A stretch of 5,862 bases of DNA from Treponema sp. (GTDB taxonomy: Bacteria > Spirochaetota > Spirochaetia > Treponematales > Breznakiellaceae), in the NCBI GenBank assembly GCA_031268245.1, contig JAIRXN010000015.1:1-5862 (forward strand), written 5' to 3'. The position numbers were made by a program, and so were the translations under genes. Shown here piece by piece: positions 5,660-5,862 of the stretch. Each line of letters begins with the position of its first letter. Position 1 is the stretch's first letter. Below the pieces are notes generated by a model. It saw only the letters and a list, made by a program, of their open reading frames with translations, was not told where the DNA came from and did no database searches.

Positions 5660-5862
5660 TTACCGGTGCGGTATCGCCAGGAGCAGGCCGAAAACCGCGC
5701 CGGGATTTGCCGAAGCCGCGGTAAACGAAAGCCGGTTGGATTCATATTCGGCTTGAGCAGGAGGGAGATAGTCCGGCCCCACGGCGCGGGCAACCCGGTC
5801 CGGGAAGGATCCCCGCCCACGGGCACAGGCATTCCGGATTGCCGCAATGTCAAGTTCCCGCT
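5660..5862 (-). CDS. Unrecognised protein, C-terminal 66 residues (runs off right edge)
   Basis: A leftward frame is open from the right edge to a TAA at 5660-5662. It begins RELDIAAIRNACARG in the visible part and ends NPGAVFGLLLAIPHR. Amphipathic composition and an ordinary hydrophobic stretch near the C-terminus look protein-like. I do not recognise the family. A competing frame on the same strand (5608-5853) would end just before the regulator gene but has a Pro/Arg/Ser-rich composition typical of a shadow. No classical terminator follows the stop, and the regulator starts 61 bases later, so co-transcription with the downstream operon is possible. Confidence 0.5.
   Translation of the reverse strand, partial: RELDIAAIRNACARGRGSFPDRVARAVGPDYLPPAQAEYESNRLSFTAASANPGAVFGLLLAIPHR

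Noticed and set aside
5608..5853. Leftward 81-codon open frame before the regulator gene
   Set aside because: Its Pro/Arg/Ser-rich sequence looks like an out-of-frame reading, and the frame ending at 5660 on the same strand is more protein-like.

Overview
The window looks like chromosomal DNA from a host-adapted or gut spirochaete of the Treponema type. This is inferred from gene style (a short DksA-like protein, a PHP-type histidinol phosphatase, and a soluble hybrid kinase with a non-DNA-binding response regulator) and from moderate G+C. No rRNA or other taxonomic marker is present, so the assignment is tentative. No insertion sequence, CRISPR array, tRNA or phage gene was seen.

Left part (1-470): the 5' end of a small leftward gene of unknown function runs off the left edge. 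About 400 bases without a convincing gene follow, holding several short inverted repeats and candidate promoter elements. Next is a rightward DksA/TraR-type zinc-finger gene (471-827) with a strong ribosome binding site.

Junction (about 826-950): the dksA-like gene and the leftward hisJ-like gene converge on a tandem array of a 17-base unit. Each unit carries a small interrupted palindrome. The array supplies the hisJ stop codon and encodes the last residues of HisJ.

Right part (929-5598): three leftward genes form a tight operon, in transcription order a response regulator (4324-5598), a hybrid histidine kinase (1825-4320) and hisJ (ending at 929). The regulator and kinase are 3 bases apart, and the kinase stop overlaps the preferred hisJ start as TGATG. 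The kinase has the order PAS, HisKA, HATPase, REC, REC, HPt and no membrane segment. The regulator has the order REC, an alpha/beta domain that may be STAS-like, REC, with no DNA-binding output. Together they look like a cytoplasmic multistep phosphorelay with four receiver domains. In each protein the first receiver lacks the conserved Ser/Thr switch residue while the second is canonical. HisJ probably hydrolyses histidinol phosphate; why it shares an operon with signalling genes is unclear.

Right edge (5660-5862): the C-terminal end of another leftward gene that I do not recognise. A 61-base gap with a candidate promoter and a G-rich ribosome binding site separates it from the regulator gene.
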